From Gracilariopsis chorda (Eukaryota > Rhodophyta > Florideophyceae > Gracilariales > Gracilariaceae): a DNA stretch of 64,000 nucleotides. This document shows, piece after piece, positions 20,850-32,683 of this stretch (positions are counted from its first letter, which is position 1; each line of letters starts with the position of its first letter). The stretch is taken from NCBI GenBank assembly GCA_003194525.1, contig NBIV01000026.1:1-64000 (forward strand), written 5' to 3'. Both the position numbers and the translations under genes were made by a program. The notes beneath the pieces are model-generated. The model saw only the letters and a list, made by a program, of their open reading frames with translations, searched no databases and was not told the origin of the DNA.

Positions 20850-21781
20850 TGTGTGTTGCAACGCAAAATGCATAGCAACCGCGATTATGGTACTCATAGA
20901 AGTGCGACTTTGTTACCGTGATGGCTCTACCGTATATGATTTGGAACCGTATGAGTTGATGCCAATGGGATGGTGTACTGTGTTAATGTTCACCAAGAAA
21001 GGTAAGAATCTAGAATGGATTGCAAGATGAGTGGACGCCTGTGTGCATGTGCGACAGCACCATGCTATATTGTTATGTTTTTCTTGAATTGATCCCTCAG
21101 TATGCCTGACACTGGCCTATCCATCTGTGTGGACCTGAGTAGGTGTGCACCATTATAGTTAATTATTATAGTTTATTATGGTAGTATACGTACTTAGGTG
21201 AGCGCCACTTCGTCGTCGCGAGCACTTAGAAATGTTAACCCGAGACTTCGGTCATTCATAACTGTTCCGTTTGGCCAGAGGTACCCGGCTCTTGATTGTG
21301 ACGTCGTTGCGGCTTACTAATCCTTGCGGAGAATCACTGCATTTGGTTCGCTTAAGTCAACCGCTTGGTAAACATACAGATATTCTGTGTTATAATTCTC
21401 GTGTGACATTTATCTACCGTGTTGTACTGGTATCGCCCCTGTATTGGGTAATTTTTCCGATACATCCCGTGCATTTGCACCCTCCTTCTGGTCTGTTTCC
21501 GCTTTACGCACGACCCGCTGGGTGGTTTTTCCCTGTCTTGGGAAGGCACCCTTCACCTCGTATATTCTAAACCACCGCATAGCGTGGCACACTGGTCTCT
21601 GGTTTTACCGTCTTTCTGGCTCCGTTTCACATTTCTTTATCCACATCTGGGGTCAATCCGAAATACCTACGTAGTTACGCCCGTATTACAGGTATACAGA
21701 GGGCACTGTCACTGGGTCTGCCTCCACAGGGAGCGAGGCCCTGGACAACTTGATTGTGATACCTAACCTTTGGGTTTTGCA
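20850..21781 (+). repeat. 5' LTR of element B
   Basis: It begins TGTGTGTTGCAACGC and ends GGGTTTTGCA, 932 bp, and aligns along its length with the 3' LTR at 31691-32672. Differences are scattered substitutions, small indels and a microsatellite expanded only in the 3' copy. Many substitutions show that insertion is old. An AT-rich block near 21155-21195 (TTATGGTAGTATACGTACTTAGG, shared by both LTRs) is a candidate promoter region. Confidence 0.88.
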
Positions 21782-21788
21782 CTACTAG

Positions 21789-21806
21789 TGGTCTCCCGAC
21801 CTAGAA
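21789..21806 (+). other. candidate primer binding site of element B
   Basis: TGGTCTCCCGACCTAG begins 7 bp after the LTR end and starts with TGG, as needed to pair with the CCA end of a tRNA primer. I could not name the tRNA. The 7-bp gap is somewhat larger than usual, so the LTR end may be a few bases further right. Confidence 0.5.
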
Positions 21807-22529
21807 AGGTTGAACTCTGCGTGTTTACTTCAACGTAATAACCATAATTGATTCACTTCGAAGAAGGAAGACTCACGTGAAAGTCGAAGAACTGGTGATC
21901 ATTTGGACCATCGTGTGGTGTTCGAGTGGTCTCGCTGAAGATATGTTTTGTATTTTGTGCTCCGTTCTTCAAATATCTCGTAATTGAGCTCTTCACTACT
22001 CTCAGTGGATGGGCTGGCCAATTGAGAAATGCCATCACCCTCTCAGGGTTCTTGTGCAGAATCTTCAGGCATTCCTCAGTCTGCTGCACCGCGTTCGCGT
22101 GGTTCCACCGTCCAGAATTCAACTACTTATGAGTTCGTTCCGGATGTTCGGGGAGCAACCCATGTTGCTTCAGGTCCGCGAGAAGTCGCAATGGTTATTC
22201 AATCTGTGGTCGAGACACCGTCAGCGGTTGTTCCGGGTCGCAATTTTGCTTTGTAGTTGTCTCGGCTCGAGTCTCGCCTGGACATCGCTGCTGCGACACA
22301 TGTGGAACTCTTGCAGATTGTAACCGAGCTTAGGTGTAAGGTTGAAAACGTCCAGGTTCGGGATGTCTCTAACGATCTACGTCGTTTGAGACAGAACTTG
22401 AATTTCATTTTGGAACATCTTAGTACACCCTAGTCTTTTATGAAGGGCTATCAGATATTTAACGATCAAGTTCGTGAAGCGACAGTTCAAATCCTCTCGC
22501 GTCTAGATATTCTTTAAGAAACAATCCGT
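21807..22529 (+). other. leader between LTR and gag of element B
   Basis: About 720 bp with no gene call. Short frames show gag-like hydrophilic sequence near 22030-22430 with frame breaks, so the true gag start may lie as early as 22020 (for example a TAYEFVPDVRGATHVA-like stretch near 22130). This cannot be settled here. Confidence 0.4.
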
Positions 22530-24030
22530 ATGGATGAAGCCGTGGACGCACGTGCTCAAAAAGATGCATCGTTTGGTTCGATTCACCACTCGTGCAAACG
22601 AAGTCAGCTTAAATCCAAAAAGGGAGTTCGCGTGCATTCGGATTCAACAGGTTCGGACTCTCAAAGTCACTCGAGTGATTCCTTTTCGGACTCATCGATT
22701 TCCGATATCAATCATTGGAGATCTCGCGTGACACGTTTTAAGGCCACGTACTACACTCATGAATTTATTCGCTCTTGCGAGAAGGGACGGCGCCACCTTA
22801 CGCTTAAAAAGCTGAAGCCGACGAATCCTCTTTTCATGGAACTGTTATCGTATCGATATTATCGCCTTAACGATTCATTGAATGATCGATCGTCACGAGG
22901 AACCGGAAAAGTCAGGGAATATATCAAAAGAATGAGTATCGCCTTACGGAATCGCTTAACTGGTGAAGACCCAATCTTGGTTCTAGACATCCTCGAAGTT
23001 CGTTCAGGAGTTTGATATACTCGGGATGAGTGAAGCACAAGCGCATGTCATTCTACCATACTTTCTGGCCGGTATGGCTGAAGATCAGTTCAATTCCGTT
23101 CGTAGATCTTCCCGTGCTTCAGAGGGTGAGGTAACCTGTTAGCCAGAAGCGGTTCAATACCTGCTCAGGTCCTGCACAACTGGTAATGCTATACAGGATG
23201 CGATACTCACTTCGCACGATACAAAGCAGAAGCCTGGAGTGACCGAAACGGTTTATTCGACGAGTTTGAATAAGTCGTTTCACCGTTGTGGTGATTTGTA
23301 CTCCGCCCACGAACGCTGCACCATGTTTGTTGATGGTTTTGATGCTGCTACCAGAGCTTTGGTTGCTCGCCGTCACGAAGAGAAACGGAGAGTTACCTAC
23401 CTCGAATTGGATCAATTTGCCCAAGCCGAGTGAGATACTTATCATGCTCGACATCCGTCGAGAAGTCGACCGTCGAGAGCCCTTCATTTAGAAGTATCAA
23501 CCTCTTTATCGCTACTGCGTGGTAGAACCGCAACCAGTGATAACGACAACATGCATTTAGCTGGATGTGACCCAGGCTCGTTGGGAACTACGGATCTCCC
23601 GTCAACATCGACTCCGATCGCTGATGGAGACCCTGCGTGTTATGGAGGCGTTCGAGTTCAGGCAGCTCCTCTCGCTTATGCGAACAACGGTAGTGTCACA
23701 CCCGTCCGGGTTGGAAGGGCACAACACAACTTCGGGTGGAAAATCGACCATCCGATGCCTCAGCACAGCTGATATGTTTTATCTGCTACATACATGGCCA
23801 TGTTGCACTAAAATGCACATTCCCCATGAGGGAAGGGTTGAAGATCATCGCACAGTACGAAGCCCTCACGCCTGAGGAGAAGACTCGTGTTAGGAGTTCG
23901 TCATACGAACAGCAGAAGTTCCTGCAAGCATACCTGCATCAGGTGTCAGCAGACGATGCCGTTCGAGCACCTAACCTTGGTAACAAGGTTGAAGACGGAG
24001 TACCTGCGAGTGGGGTTCAATCGTAATCTC
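22530..24030 (+). pseudogene. gag remnant of element B
   Basis: The ATG at 22530 opens a 161-codon frame with a Ser/Asp-rich segment and then a basic helical region. After a shift near 23000 it continues with MSEAQAHVILPYFLAGM and, past a stop at 23140, with EAVQYLLRSCTTGNAIQDA, the stretch shared with element A. A zinc knuckle CFICYIHGHVALKC (CX2CX4HX4C) lies at about 23775-23815, followed by MREGLKIIAQYEALTPEEK, also matching A. Frames change at least four times. Confidence 0.85.
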
Positions 24031-24124
24031 CCAAAGTGGTACATCTACCAACTCCGATGCAACTTGCTTCGAAAAACTAATCCCGGGAGTTTCCACTTCG
24101 AGAGCGACGTCTGTTGAGCAGAAG

Positions 24125-26575
24125 TTGAAGACGCCCGAGGTGGAACAGCTTCACTCCCCAGCTGTTAAAATCCTTACAAGGATGATGGCGGAGACAGAAG
24201 TTGACTCAGACCAGTTATTGGTTCTACGTGGACTGTGGGTACGTTCGCATAATCTCCGTATTCCGAATAGAGTCATGGTGATGGCCAAGAGAAATTACAA
24301 ATTTTTTGCAGACCTTGGCCTCTCCAACCATTTCATGGTTCGACAGTTGTCTGTTCTTGATAATGCAGCAGCACCCAACTTGATCCACGCAGATATGGTA
24401 CCACCGACACTTTGCGGTAACATTCGCTCTGAACCCACGATGGATATCGCCGATGCGAATAAAAATCCGCTGAAGACCTGTGGGTATATATCACTTCTGG
24501 TGAGATTAGGAACCTTTCTGGTACAACTGAACTTCGTTATATGTGAAAAGCTCGCAGCACCGGTAATAATCGGTTGTGATTTCTGTGATCTCTTTGTGGA
24601 AGCTATTTTTTCACGTGCGAAAACAGTGGAGATTGAGAACGGATCCACCATGCCGATTGTACGGAAACCGTTGAAACGCGCTACGCGTAAGCGCGTTCCG
24701 ATACCCGTCGCACAGTAGGCTACCGATATGAATCCGGTTTCCACGAAGCTTCTTATTTGCAAGTCCGTTGCAATACAATCGGAGTCACAGACTTGAGTGT
24801 CAGTTGTTACCAAACAGCATGGTATGCAATTCATTAAAGCGTTACCTTCACTTTACGACAATCGTCAATCCGCACTTGCGAATGGTGTTGTCTCAGTTGA
24901 ACTATACAAACCTTTTCAGGTCTTGGTTGCTAACTATGGCCAAACCACCCAGTGTTTAGTCAAAAACCAAGTACTTCGTTCCGTTCTTCCGCACCCGGGA
25001 GCAATCGTTCCGACGAAGTTACCTGTTGCTGAGGTTCTCCGTATTGCAGAACTTAAGGAGTGGGAGAGTGCTGGCGAAGCCAAAATCGTGTAAGCGAATA
25101 CCGAATACTCGGACTCAGTACCAATGGAACCCAGAAAGGCTATTGTACCGCCCAGTTGTGAACAGAAGGACGCTGTCAAGGAGTTGGAAAAATTGGATTT
25201 GAATCATGTTTCTAAGACATATCGCGAAAGCTTGCGAGATACGCTGCGGGAGTTTACCTACATGTGGGATGGCTCCCTTGGAAAAATAGGATTAACGGAA
25301 CACCGCATTGATCTCCTTCCAGATACAAGGCCAATCGCACAACACCCATATCTGACCGGGCCGGAAGCTCGGAAAGAAGAGAAACATCAAGTCGAGAAAA
25401 TGCGACGCGCTGGCGCGATAGAGCCCGCTCAATCTTCATCGGCTTCACCAGTCGTGTTGGTTCTGAAACCCAAAGGATCTTGGCGCTTCTGTATTTGTTA
25501 CTGACGTCTTAATGCAGTTACCGTCAAATACGTTACTCCAATTATTTGGATGGGCGAATATCTCGACTCACTTGGGAATGCTACGCTGTTCACCGCCTTA
25601 GACGCCAACTGGGGTTATTGGCAGGTTCCAATCCGAGAGGCTGATCGCGATGAAACCGCATTTGTGTGTCATCAAGGATTGTTTTGGTACGCACGGATGC
25701 CGTTCGGGCCTACTAATGCTTTCGCTACGTTCCAACGTGCTATCGTTATGTTCTTAGCTCGATTCAAGTGGAAACCCTGCTTGGTATACCTGGACAATAT
25801 CATCGTATTCTCGGACACCGCGGATGACCACTTAACTCATGTATGCCACGTCATGTGTGTACTGCGCGATGCAGGAATAACTCTTAAGTTGAAGAATTGC
25901 GAGTTCTTTACAGATTCTGTGAAATAACTTGGACATATCGTTCGTTCTCGTCAACTCTCTGTGAATGAAGTTCGAGTTAAATCGCTTAAGAATGCGAAGC
26001 ATCCGGTAACGCAGAGGGAACTAAGATCCTTCCTTGGATTTTGTAACGTATATCGACTTTTCGTACCAAGTTTTGCGGACATCACAGCTCCCCTTGGCAG
26101 GCTCCTAACCAAGGGACAACCAGTGAACTTGGTACCTTTTGTTGACGCAGAATCTACTGCTTTCTCCAAGCTTGTGGATGCTGCTACCTCACCACCAATC
26201 TTGGCTCTTCCTAAACTTGGGCTCCCCTATGAAGTAGAAACTGGTCCCAGTGATAACCAGGTTCGTTTTGCACTATCGCAGGTCACAGAAGACGGTGTGA
26301 GAACTCCCATCGTATACTGGTCAAGATGTTTAAACGTGCACGAAAGTAACTACTCGGTTTCTGAGAAAGAATTTCTTGCCGTTGTATGGGCATTGACAAC
26401 GCTCCGACCCTATCTTATGGGTACTCACTTTAAGGTATGTACGTATCACGCGTGTATCCGTTGGCTTTTGGAGATCACTGAACCTTCTGGTCGCTTGATG
26501 CGTTGGCGCTTACGCCTATGGGAGTTCGATTTCGATATCCTATAAAACAAAGGATCCTTTAATGCTCACGACGAT
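24125..26575 (+). pseudogene. pol of element B: retropepsin, RT, RNase H
   Basis: Protease: the site equivalent to DTGA in element A reads DNAA, followed by APNLIHADMVPP (about 24359-24400), and IIGCDFCDLF follows near 24570. RT: ELEKLDLNHVSKTYRE, then IDLLPDTRPIAQHPY near 25305, WRFCICY near 25480 and the active site as YLDN at 25786-25797 instead of YLDD. RNase H: GPSDNQVRFALSQ near 26245 and NYSVSEKEFLAVVWAL near 26345. Stops or shifts lie near 24718, 25095, 25505, 25927 and 26545. The loss of the second catalytic Asp alone would abolish polymerisation. Confidence 0.93.
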
Positions 26576-27534
26576 GTGTTATCCCGACTGGTAACTAATG
26601 CGGAAGCAGAACCAACAGGGGACCTGTATATACCATGCGTCATGGTTGGAGACCTACATGGAAGTGCTGAAATCCTTTTGGATTATGTATGTGACGACAT
26701 GTTGTCTACCCAAAGCTCGGAACCACTAGCTGGTTCATTTGTAACTATTGCTCCGGAGGAGATGATCCGTGATCAACACTTGGATTCTTCCCGCACGCAG
26801 ATTCGAGGACGCCTTAACGGAGGAGATCGAATACTGTCCGTGGTGAATGATGAAGGATATCTGGTTAGATTGGTCCAATCTACACCACAAATTGTGGTAC
26901 TGCACTCATTGCAACAGCGATTCTTACATATATCCCACTATGTGAAGTTAGGAGCTCACCCTGGAGGTCGATAGTGATACTTAACCCTCAGAAGGAACTT
27001 CTACTGGCCCGGTATGACACTTGACTGCTATTCAGTTCGCCGTTCTTGTACGGAGTGTGCTAAGAATAACGTGAAGCTACGTAATTACTCTAAGAAGTTA
27101 ACGTTATTCCCAGCTCAGGCACCACCGGAATTCGTCGCCATCGATATACTTGGAGAGCTTATCCAAACACCTCGAGGACACAAGTTCTTACTTGTCATAA
27201 CCGATCGATTTTCCAAACTGGAACGGACAATGCCGTTGAAGCGGGTTACTGCTAGTGCAGTGGTGCAAGCTTTGTCACTTACTGGGTCTTCGTATACTTT
27301 CCACCCGTGAACCTGCTCTCAGATAATGGAGGCCAGTTCACTTCTAACTTTTTCCAGGATGTCTGTCGAATCTTGACGATCGAGAACTCGTTCACAACGA
27401 CCTATTACCCCCAAAGCAATGGAAAGGTAGAACGATTTAGTCGTACAATGATTAATGCAATAAGATCTTATGTGGCGGATCACCACAAAGAATGGGGTTT
27501 ATACACCGATGCCATCATGTATGCCTAAAATACC
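26576..27534 (+). pseudogene. integrase of element B
   Basis: The HHCC module is seen as HISHYVKLGAHPGGR (about 26930), then after a shift FYWPGMTLDCYSVRRSCTEC (about 27000-27060). Core residues: Asp in VAIDILGEL (about 27140), Asp in LLSDNGGQF (about 27320) and Glu in GKVERFSRTM (about 27425). The frame breaks near 26975 and 27300 and meets a stop after MYA near 27528. Confidence 0.9.
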
Positions 27535-29440
27535 CAGGTTCATCGGGTTACTTCACTTTCCACTTTTGAGCTCGTCTTATCCCCTATCCCACCACCCGTG
27601 GATATCAAGGCACAACCGATTCTCTCGAAGTACCCTTCGCCAGTCTTATACCATGAATCGTCGAAAAGATGACTAAGAACGATAGTACCGATGGCTCTGA
27701 ACGCTATGACGAAAGCTCAGGACGCTTAAAAGCGTAATTTTGATAGAAAAGTTCGTACACCTCTTCCAAAGGTTTCTACAAACGACTTTGTATTCGTACG
27801 CAAAGAGTACTATAATCATGAGAAGGAACGCCGTCACACGCTCTCCGCAATTGTGGATGGACAATATCGAGTGTCATCTACTGATTCGAACACAGTTGTG
27901 TTGGATATTAACAATCAACACGAACGAATATCACGCGATCGCTTCACCCACGCTCCTAAACCTAACCTGGAAGTGGTTATCGCTCCTGCGACGCTTTGAA
28001 AGGTATCCAAATCGGATGAACCGTGGCGTACGGATTGTACTTCCTTGCGCCCTGCGATTCTTCCCACACCCGATCGGGGTTTAGTCGATCTACCTTTGCA
28101 ATCGGATTCTCAAACCGTTGAGTCTCGTGGTACAAAACGGAATAATCCGCAAGTATACACTCCAGTAACACCTCATCTGAGGTTCCTTCCACTCCCCCAG
28201 CTCCGACTACGGGGGGGGAGGGTGCTGGTGAAATCACTGTAGATGTATCGCCGCCACTAGGAAATCCGCTCGCTGAATCTCATCGCACCGCTGCGTTATC
28301 TCGGGAGTGAGGAATATCTACTAAGGAACCAAACCTTTGAGGTATAAGAGATGTTACGCCTCAACTCAAAGACAGTAACGTCAGTAAAGATCAGACTACC
28401 CCCTTACGGGAAGACACTACTGGTAACACCAATGCTGTGGTTCAACCGTCATCTTCAACTAAGAAGCAAAATTGCACTCGCGAAGTTGTGAAACCCACCA
28501 AGAAGACGGTCTCTGCAGACCCATATAAGGTTTTCTAAGGCGATTTCAACCTAAGTTCGTCGATTTCGTGGTGTAGAGAAGAAAAAAGCTCTTTGAAATT
28601 ACTGAAATCAATTCTGGGGATTGTTGGGCACAAGTCATACTGTCATTGGTGAAATTGGACGCAATGGCGTACGCCGTGACAGCCTTGCTGTTGGCAAATA
28701 CGGAGAACCGGATTACAGTGCCAGAGAACTCCGACACGTGTGCACACGCTCCGTGGCGACCGTTCAAAAACGCAACACCATTTGGTGACGCACAGTAATC
28801 GTATTTCTCTTGTGGACTTGACCCAAACCAATCAGATGGTGGAAAAAGCAAAGTGTTCGGTGAACCGCCACCTTGGTGCAGTGAGTGCAGTGTGTGAGTG
28901 TCACCGTCGCAACGGTACATCCACGTTGATAAGGAGAATTTTTCGAATCTCCGAGGCCACCGTTATGCGGGTATTCGCTCATGATGAACGTTCTTTAGCT
29001 CGTTGTACTCGTGAGAGAGAATAATTTCAAAAGAACTTCCCGGATTGCCGTTTAGACGTCTATGACATAAGTTGTCATATCTTCGCCGCCACGATATAAG
29101 ACGAAGTCGTGAAGCTTTCACCGCTCCCCAAGAGGATTAGTATCGCCCCTGACAGTGCTCCGAGCCCTAATTTGGGTTGCACAAGAGACATTGGCCCACG
29201 GTACGCGTCATGGTGATGGAGAACACAGAAGTGTATTCACGGGAGTTCGTCGTGGAATGTATCGTACATCATGAAACTTGTGATGGAGTACTGCAGTATC
29301 TCATCCTTTGGTGTGGATATACACCCGAGAAGGGTACATGGAAACCTATAGAGCACCTCCCAAGGTCCAAGATTATATCTTATCATCGTAGTACCCGGTC
29401 GGCTCTCCCATCCACCTTCGATGATGTGCAAGTTGGATAA
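27535..29440 (+). pseudogene. pol C-terminal tail and chromodomain of element B
   Basis: After integrase the tail is broken into short frames (27535-29170), rich in Pro, Ser and Arg as in element A. A chromodomain is kept in one frame at about 29230-29395: VYSREFVVECIVHHETC, VLQYLILWCGYTPEKGTW, IEHLPRSKIISYH. It aligns with element A. The stop is at 29438-29440. Confidence 0.85.
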
Positions 29441-29599
29441 CCAAAATTGATGAGACCGCGGTGGACGTTGATACTACCACGACGCAGTATGTGAAGGGAC
29501 TCGAGGAGAGTGATAAGTTGAGAACTCTAATAGGAGTGGAGGTTCCAGGATTATTCCCCTTTACTCCCCGAAATAACGGTTTCACCGAATTAATGGTTT

Positions 29600-29735
29600 A
29601 CGAGGATATGCATCAGGGTTAAGAAGTTAGAAGAAGAAGAAGAAGAAGTGTGAAGTAAGAAGAAGAACCAAGAAGTACACGAGGAAAACGTGTGAAGTAA
29701 GAAGTAAGAAGAAGAGGAAGAAGTATGAAGGCACA
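29600..29735. repeat. GA-rich spacer of element B
   Basis: A run of GAA/GAAG repeats on the plus strand lies between the chromodomain and the minus-strand ORF, exactly where element A has its purine-rich spacer. It is simple-sequence DNA and may have expanded by slippage. Confidence 0.75.
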
Positions 29736-29829
29736 AGTTTGTTTACTCTGTGTTCAGAAGATCTGTCACTAGGTAATCAAGTACTGCTAAGTTGCTACAC
29801 TCCTGATGAGGGACCGGCACCACCCTGGT

Positions 29830-31609
29830 TTGACGCTCCTGGCGTGTGCTGCGCTGCGAATGCTAGCAACTGGGTCACGTCCTTCATACCAGGCGGACCT
29901 GGGATACCCAGATTCAACAGGTTAGGTCATAATGCTGCGACTTCTTCGGATACCGCAGTTGGTGGTGGAGCACTCTGCTGAGTTTCCAGATTCCAAACTG
30001 ATAGTGCTACGGCTCCTGTAGCGCATGCTTCGACAACGCCGCCTTCCAAAGGGTTCACGCCCACCATGGGGTCGGCGCCACCAAACGCGTTCGCTTCATC
30101 ATCCAACATCGGATCTTTGAGTACAACCGGAGCATGTTTATCGTCACTGAAGACGAACCCAGTGGTGTGATCTTCAGGAATCACGCGTGGGGTGTTGCTT
30201 AACACTAACGTTTGAGCACGCGACGTCTCACATCCTTCGTAAGGGTTGTAATAGATGAAAATCCCAGCTCTTGGATACCAACGACGCCGAAACCGGTCAT
30301 AGGGAGAACGGTTACCCATCGCACGATTACCGTACGACACGGTGTTCCATTTAACCTGATTAACCACATCTAGGATGTAATACAGTTCATCCACGTTTTC
30401 TCTCTTACCGAAAACGGTGTGGAGATGCAGTGTTCGCATTACCTGTCAGAGGTACGGAGGTAGGCACAAAACCCTATACTGGTCATATGCTTCCCAAAGG
30501 GTGAAACCCCCAACATGGGCAGCCCACTCGGCGATTAATAACGACCAGTATCCAGACATCGAATTGATGAGCATGCGGGACGCCACATTCGTAAAACCAT
30601 GAGGGAGTTACGGTTAACACCCTTTGGGTACTTCAATACGAGACCACCAAGTTGGTAAGGGCACGAATCGCCCATCGAAAGCCTGTAACTGGTATCGTTC
30701 TGTTTCGATGTTCACGTATGGGATCAAGTATCCGTGACAGGATCGTTTCTTCCACTCAAACCGGATTTAAATCGCGAGCCTGTCGACTGTAATTGCTCGC
30801 CGTAGGTATCTTAACTCCGCTCGAAGGAGGGGCCGTGCCCAGCAGAGCATATCGGGTTCGATACGAACGATAATCCCGTTAAACACCGAGGGGTCGAATG
30901 CAGCCAGTCGGACTCAGTACGAGATTTCACTGTAGGTTCGTTATCTCGATACGTCAAATCTATACCGGTACGGTACTGGGCTCGCTTTCCACGCACGGCC
31001 TAGCCGTTTATACGCAAGCTTCTCTATCTCTTCATGGGCCTTATCTAAGGCTTCACCCTTGTGGTCATGGATCCTCAAAAGATGAGGGTCCATCGCTATG
31101 CGACCGATCCAATCGGGGAACTCGGCTATGTCAACAGGTCACACACCGGATAATAGACCTTTGGTAAGGTACGAAAAGACCAGCACGTTGTTTTTAACCG
31201 CTTCGGGGTGAAACCGTGGTGCTCTCTAGAAGTGATAACTATCCTGCAGTCCATTGCGTACGCGGAGCATATCCATTGACACCCAACCAGAAGCATTGGT
31301 CTTCACTGGCGTAGGTATTTCTGAATTCCAGGCCACAGCCAATGAATTCAATGTAAGACCTGTCGGGTGTTGCGGCAATGGAGCCGTAGGAAAACAGTCA
31401 TCTGGTGCACGCTCACTCATCGGCGGAGGTTGAGAAGGGCCAGCAGAGCTGAAGGCATCCGGGAGAGGGTTGAATGGAAGGTTCGTTGGCATCCTCGGAG
31501 GAGTTGGTAGTTGGTACTCCACAGTATTACTCGAGTTCGAGTTTGAAACTTCGGATATCTGGCGTGTATCGCCTGATTTCCGAGGGAAAGAAATGACGGA
31601 GGAACTCAT
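29830..31609 (-). pseudogene. antisense ORF of element B, decayed homologue of the A protein
   Basis: The minus-strand ATG at 31609 starts MSSSVISFPRK, like MSASSDGTV in A, and a Ser/Pro-rich N-terminus follows to about 31226. After frameshifts the protein continues as LCWARPLLRAELRYLRR, GYLIPYVNIETER and GRFVPLP (about 30840-30650), then SGYWSLLIAEWAAH and EAYDQYRVLCLPP (about 30560-30440), then QVKWNTV, FIYYNP, TTGFVFSDD and DPMLDDE (about 30360-30105), and after another shift a helical C-terminus near 29910-29835. All are in the order found in A. In one ungapped 34-residue block I count 15 identities. This shows that the antisense frame was once a protein gene. Confidence 0.85.
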
Positions 31610-31677
31610 CGTGAGTCTGTTACTTAAGCACTTCGCCCCATTCGAGTTCCGCTCGAAGAACACGGGACCCCTCAGCT

Positions 31678-31690
31678 AAGGAGGGGAAGA
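31678..31690 (+). promoter_or_regulatory. polypurine tract of element B
   Basis: AAGGAGGGGAAGA sits flush with the LTR start at 31691 and matches the tract of element A at 8537-8549. Confidence 0.85.
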
Positions 31691-32672
31691 TGTGGTGCAA
31701 CGCGAAATGCTTGGATATCGCGATGATGCTACTCATAAGAGTGCAACGTGCTTACCGTGACAGCTCTAATGAATATGAGCTGGAACCGTACGAGTTGAGG
31801 CCAATAGGATGGTTACTGTGTTAAGTTTTACCAAGGAAGGTAAGAATCTATAATAGATTACAGGATGCGTGGAAGCGCGTGCGCGTGTGCACTTGTGCGC
31901 GTGTGCGCGTGTGCGCGTGTGCGCGTGTGCGCGTGTGCGACAGCACCATGCTATAGTTTTATGTTTTCCTTGGTGTGACCCCTCAGGGTGCGTGACACTG
32001 GCCTGGCCACGTGTATGGACCAGACGAGGTGTACACTATTGTATTTAATTATTATAATCTATTATGGTAGTATACGTACTTAGGTTTTAGGGTTTTTTTG
32101 TCGTCGCGAGCACTAAGTAAAGTTAACCCGAGACTTTGGTCACTCATAACTGTTCAGTTTGGCCAGAGGTATCCGGCTCTGAATTTTGACTTTGTTGCGC
32201 CGTTTATTACTCCTCACGAACGGTCATTGCATTTGGTTCGCTCAATTCAACCGCTCGGTAAACATACAGATATTCTGTGTTTTTTTTGTCATGTGATATT
32301 TATCTACCGTGTGGTACTGATATCGCCCCTGTATTGGGTAATTTGTCCCCTACATCCCGTGCATGTGCACCCTCGGTCGGGTCTGTTTCCGATTTCCGCA
32401 CGGCCCGCCGGGTGGTCTTTCCCTGTGTTCGGAGGGCACACTTCGCTTGGTATATTCTAAACCACCGCATCGCGTTGAAAACCCGGTCTCTGGTTTTACC
32501 GTTTTTGTGGCTCCGTTTCACCTTTCTTTACCTCACTCTGGGGTCAATTCGAAATACCTACGGAGTTACGCCCGTATTACAGGTATACACAGGGTTCTGT
32601 CACTGTCTCTGCCTCCACAGGGAGCGAGGCTCCAGACAACTTGAGTGTGATACCCCACCTTCGGGTTTTGCA
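31691..32672 (+). repeat. 3' LTR of element B
   Basis: It starts TGTGGTGCAACGC after the polypurine tract and ends GGGTTTTGCA, 982 bp. It aligns with the 5' LTR but is about 50 bp longer because of a GTGTGCGC microsatellite at 31880-31940. Confidence 0.88.
31880..31942 (+). repeat. (GTGTGCGC)n microsatellite in the 3' LTR
   Basis: About seven imperfect copies of an 8-bp alternating purine-pyrimidine unit. The 5' LTR at the same place (about 21030-21050) has only CTGTGTGCATGTGCG. The expansion therefore arose after insertion. Confidence 0.9.
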
Positions 32673-32683
32673 CTGTACAATTC

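Larger units (their letters stand above)
20850..32672 (+). mobile_element. Ty3/gypsy chromodomain LTR retrotransposon B, full length, decayed
   Basis: An 11.8-kb element with two related LTRs (20850-21781 and 31691-32672) enclosing leader, gag, CCHC knuckle, protease, RT, RNase H, integrase, chromodomain, GA-rich spacer, a decayed minus-strand ORF and a polypurine tract. Gene order matches element A, and protein blocks align throughout, but base-level divergence is high. Frameshifts and stops occur in every gene and the RT active site is changed, so this copy is dead. I could not find a convincing 5-bp target duplication; ATTCATG occurs near both outer borders (20840-20846, 32680-32686) but not flush with the LTR ends. 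Confidence 0.95.

Noticed and set aside
24295..24834. 179-codon minus-strand ORF in pol of element B
   Set aside because: Mirror of the protease region; its existence follows from sense-strand codon content.
31880..31942. CRISPR-like array
   Set aside because: An 8-bp simple repeat without spacers in eukaryotic LTR sequence.
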